Positions 58,260-58,352 of a DNA stretch of 58,352 nucleotides are shown one piece after another. The notes under the pieces were generated by a model. The model saw only the letters and a program-made list of their open reading frames with translations, searched no databases and had not been told where the DNA came from. This DNA comes from Lenisia limosa (taxonomy: Eukaryota > Breviatea): NCBI GenBank assembly GCA_001655205.1, contig LPNZ01006560.1, forward strand, positions 1 through 58,352, given 5' to 3'. Position 1 is the first letter of the stretch. Each line of letters begins with the position of its first letter. Made by a program: the position numbers and the translations under genes.

Positions 58260-58352
58260 AAATATAGTATCATAAGAAACATGATTTTTCAAAAAGTGGG
58301 CGCGGTTTTGTTGGTCCACCTATATAATATATATATCATATATATATATCAT

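Noticed and set aside
58259-58352. AT-rich end as an origin or telomere-adjacent sequence
   Set aside because: Simple TATA-type dinucleotide runs with no telomeric repeat.

Overview
The window is a draft scaffold from a nuclear eukaryotic genome, most likely a free-living, flagellated, intron-rich protist. The genes are cut by very many GT-AG introns of about 30-65 nt, so most proteins only appear after splicing across short exons. TAA, TAG and TGA all end genes, which fits the standard code. A dynein regulatory complex subunit (DRC10) implies a motile flagellum. I cannot place the species; an intron-rich fornicate such as Kipferlia would be my first test, but that is a guess from gene style. 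Twelve runs of N interrupt the sequence, several next to poly-C or poly-A/T tracts.

Layout. 1-4038 (+): 3' part of a voltage-gated, two-pore-type Ca2+ channel. 4185-4400: a small TTAA-flanked MITE. 5156-16768: two gene models are woven together. DRC10 (-) has its N-terminus at 14.3-16.8 kb, its middle at 7.4-8.0 kb and its C-terminus at 5.2-5.4 kb. The farnesyl/geranylgeranyltransferase alpha subunit (+, 5506-8593), a divergent transmembrane class III cyclase (-, 8828-11916) and a Penelope-like reverse transcriptase remnant (12.0-13.7 kb) lie inside that span. 17226-20270 (+): three-RRM RNA-binding protein. 20922-22936 (-): secreted protein of unknown family. 23290-25940 (+): proline-rich protein. 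25951-28277 (-): mitochondrial ACOT9-type acyl-CoA thioesterase. 28511-31067 (+): LRR protein with a Lys/Glu tail. 31689-33221 (-): membrane-anchored protein with degenerate thioredoxin-like regions. 33410-33481 (-): tRNA-Arg(ACG). 33846-37612 (+): disordered protein(s). 37863-39154 (-): ribosome biogenesis factor EBP2. 39503-46540 (+): large cysteine-rich type I surface protein. 46733-about 48440 (-): TatD nuclease. 49687-58259 (+): a receptor histidine kinase.

The standout is the last gene. Spliced exons give a signal peptide, a BMP-type periplasmic-binding-protein ectodomain, one transmembrane helix, a protein-kinase-like domain with its catalytic aspartate and Lys motif lost, a short coiled coil, then HisKA and an N-box. 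This repeats the plan of receptor guanylyl cyclases (PBP1 ectodomain, TM, kinase homology domain, coiled coil, catalytic domain) with a histidine kinase output. Together with the Ca2+ channel, the receptor-like cyclase and the cysteine-rich surface protein, the window is rich in environmental-sensing genes.

A second theme is repeats in introns. At least two dispersed repeat families, a long inverted repeat, an intron hairpin, a 15-bp motif array and two tandem duplications all lie in introns that are clearly longer than the usual 45 nt.
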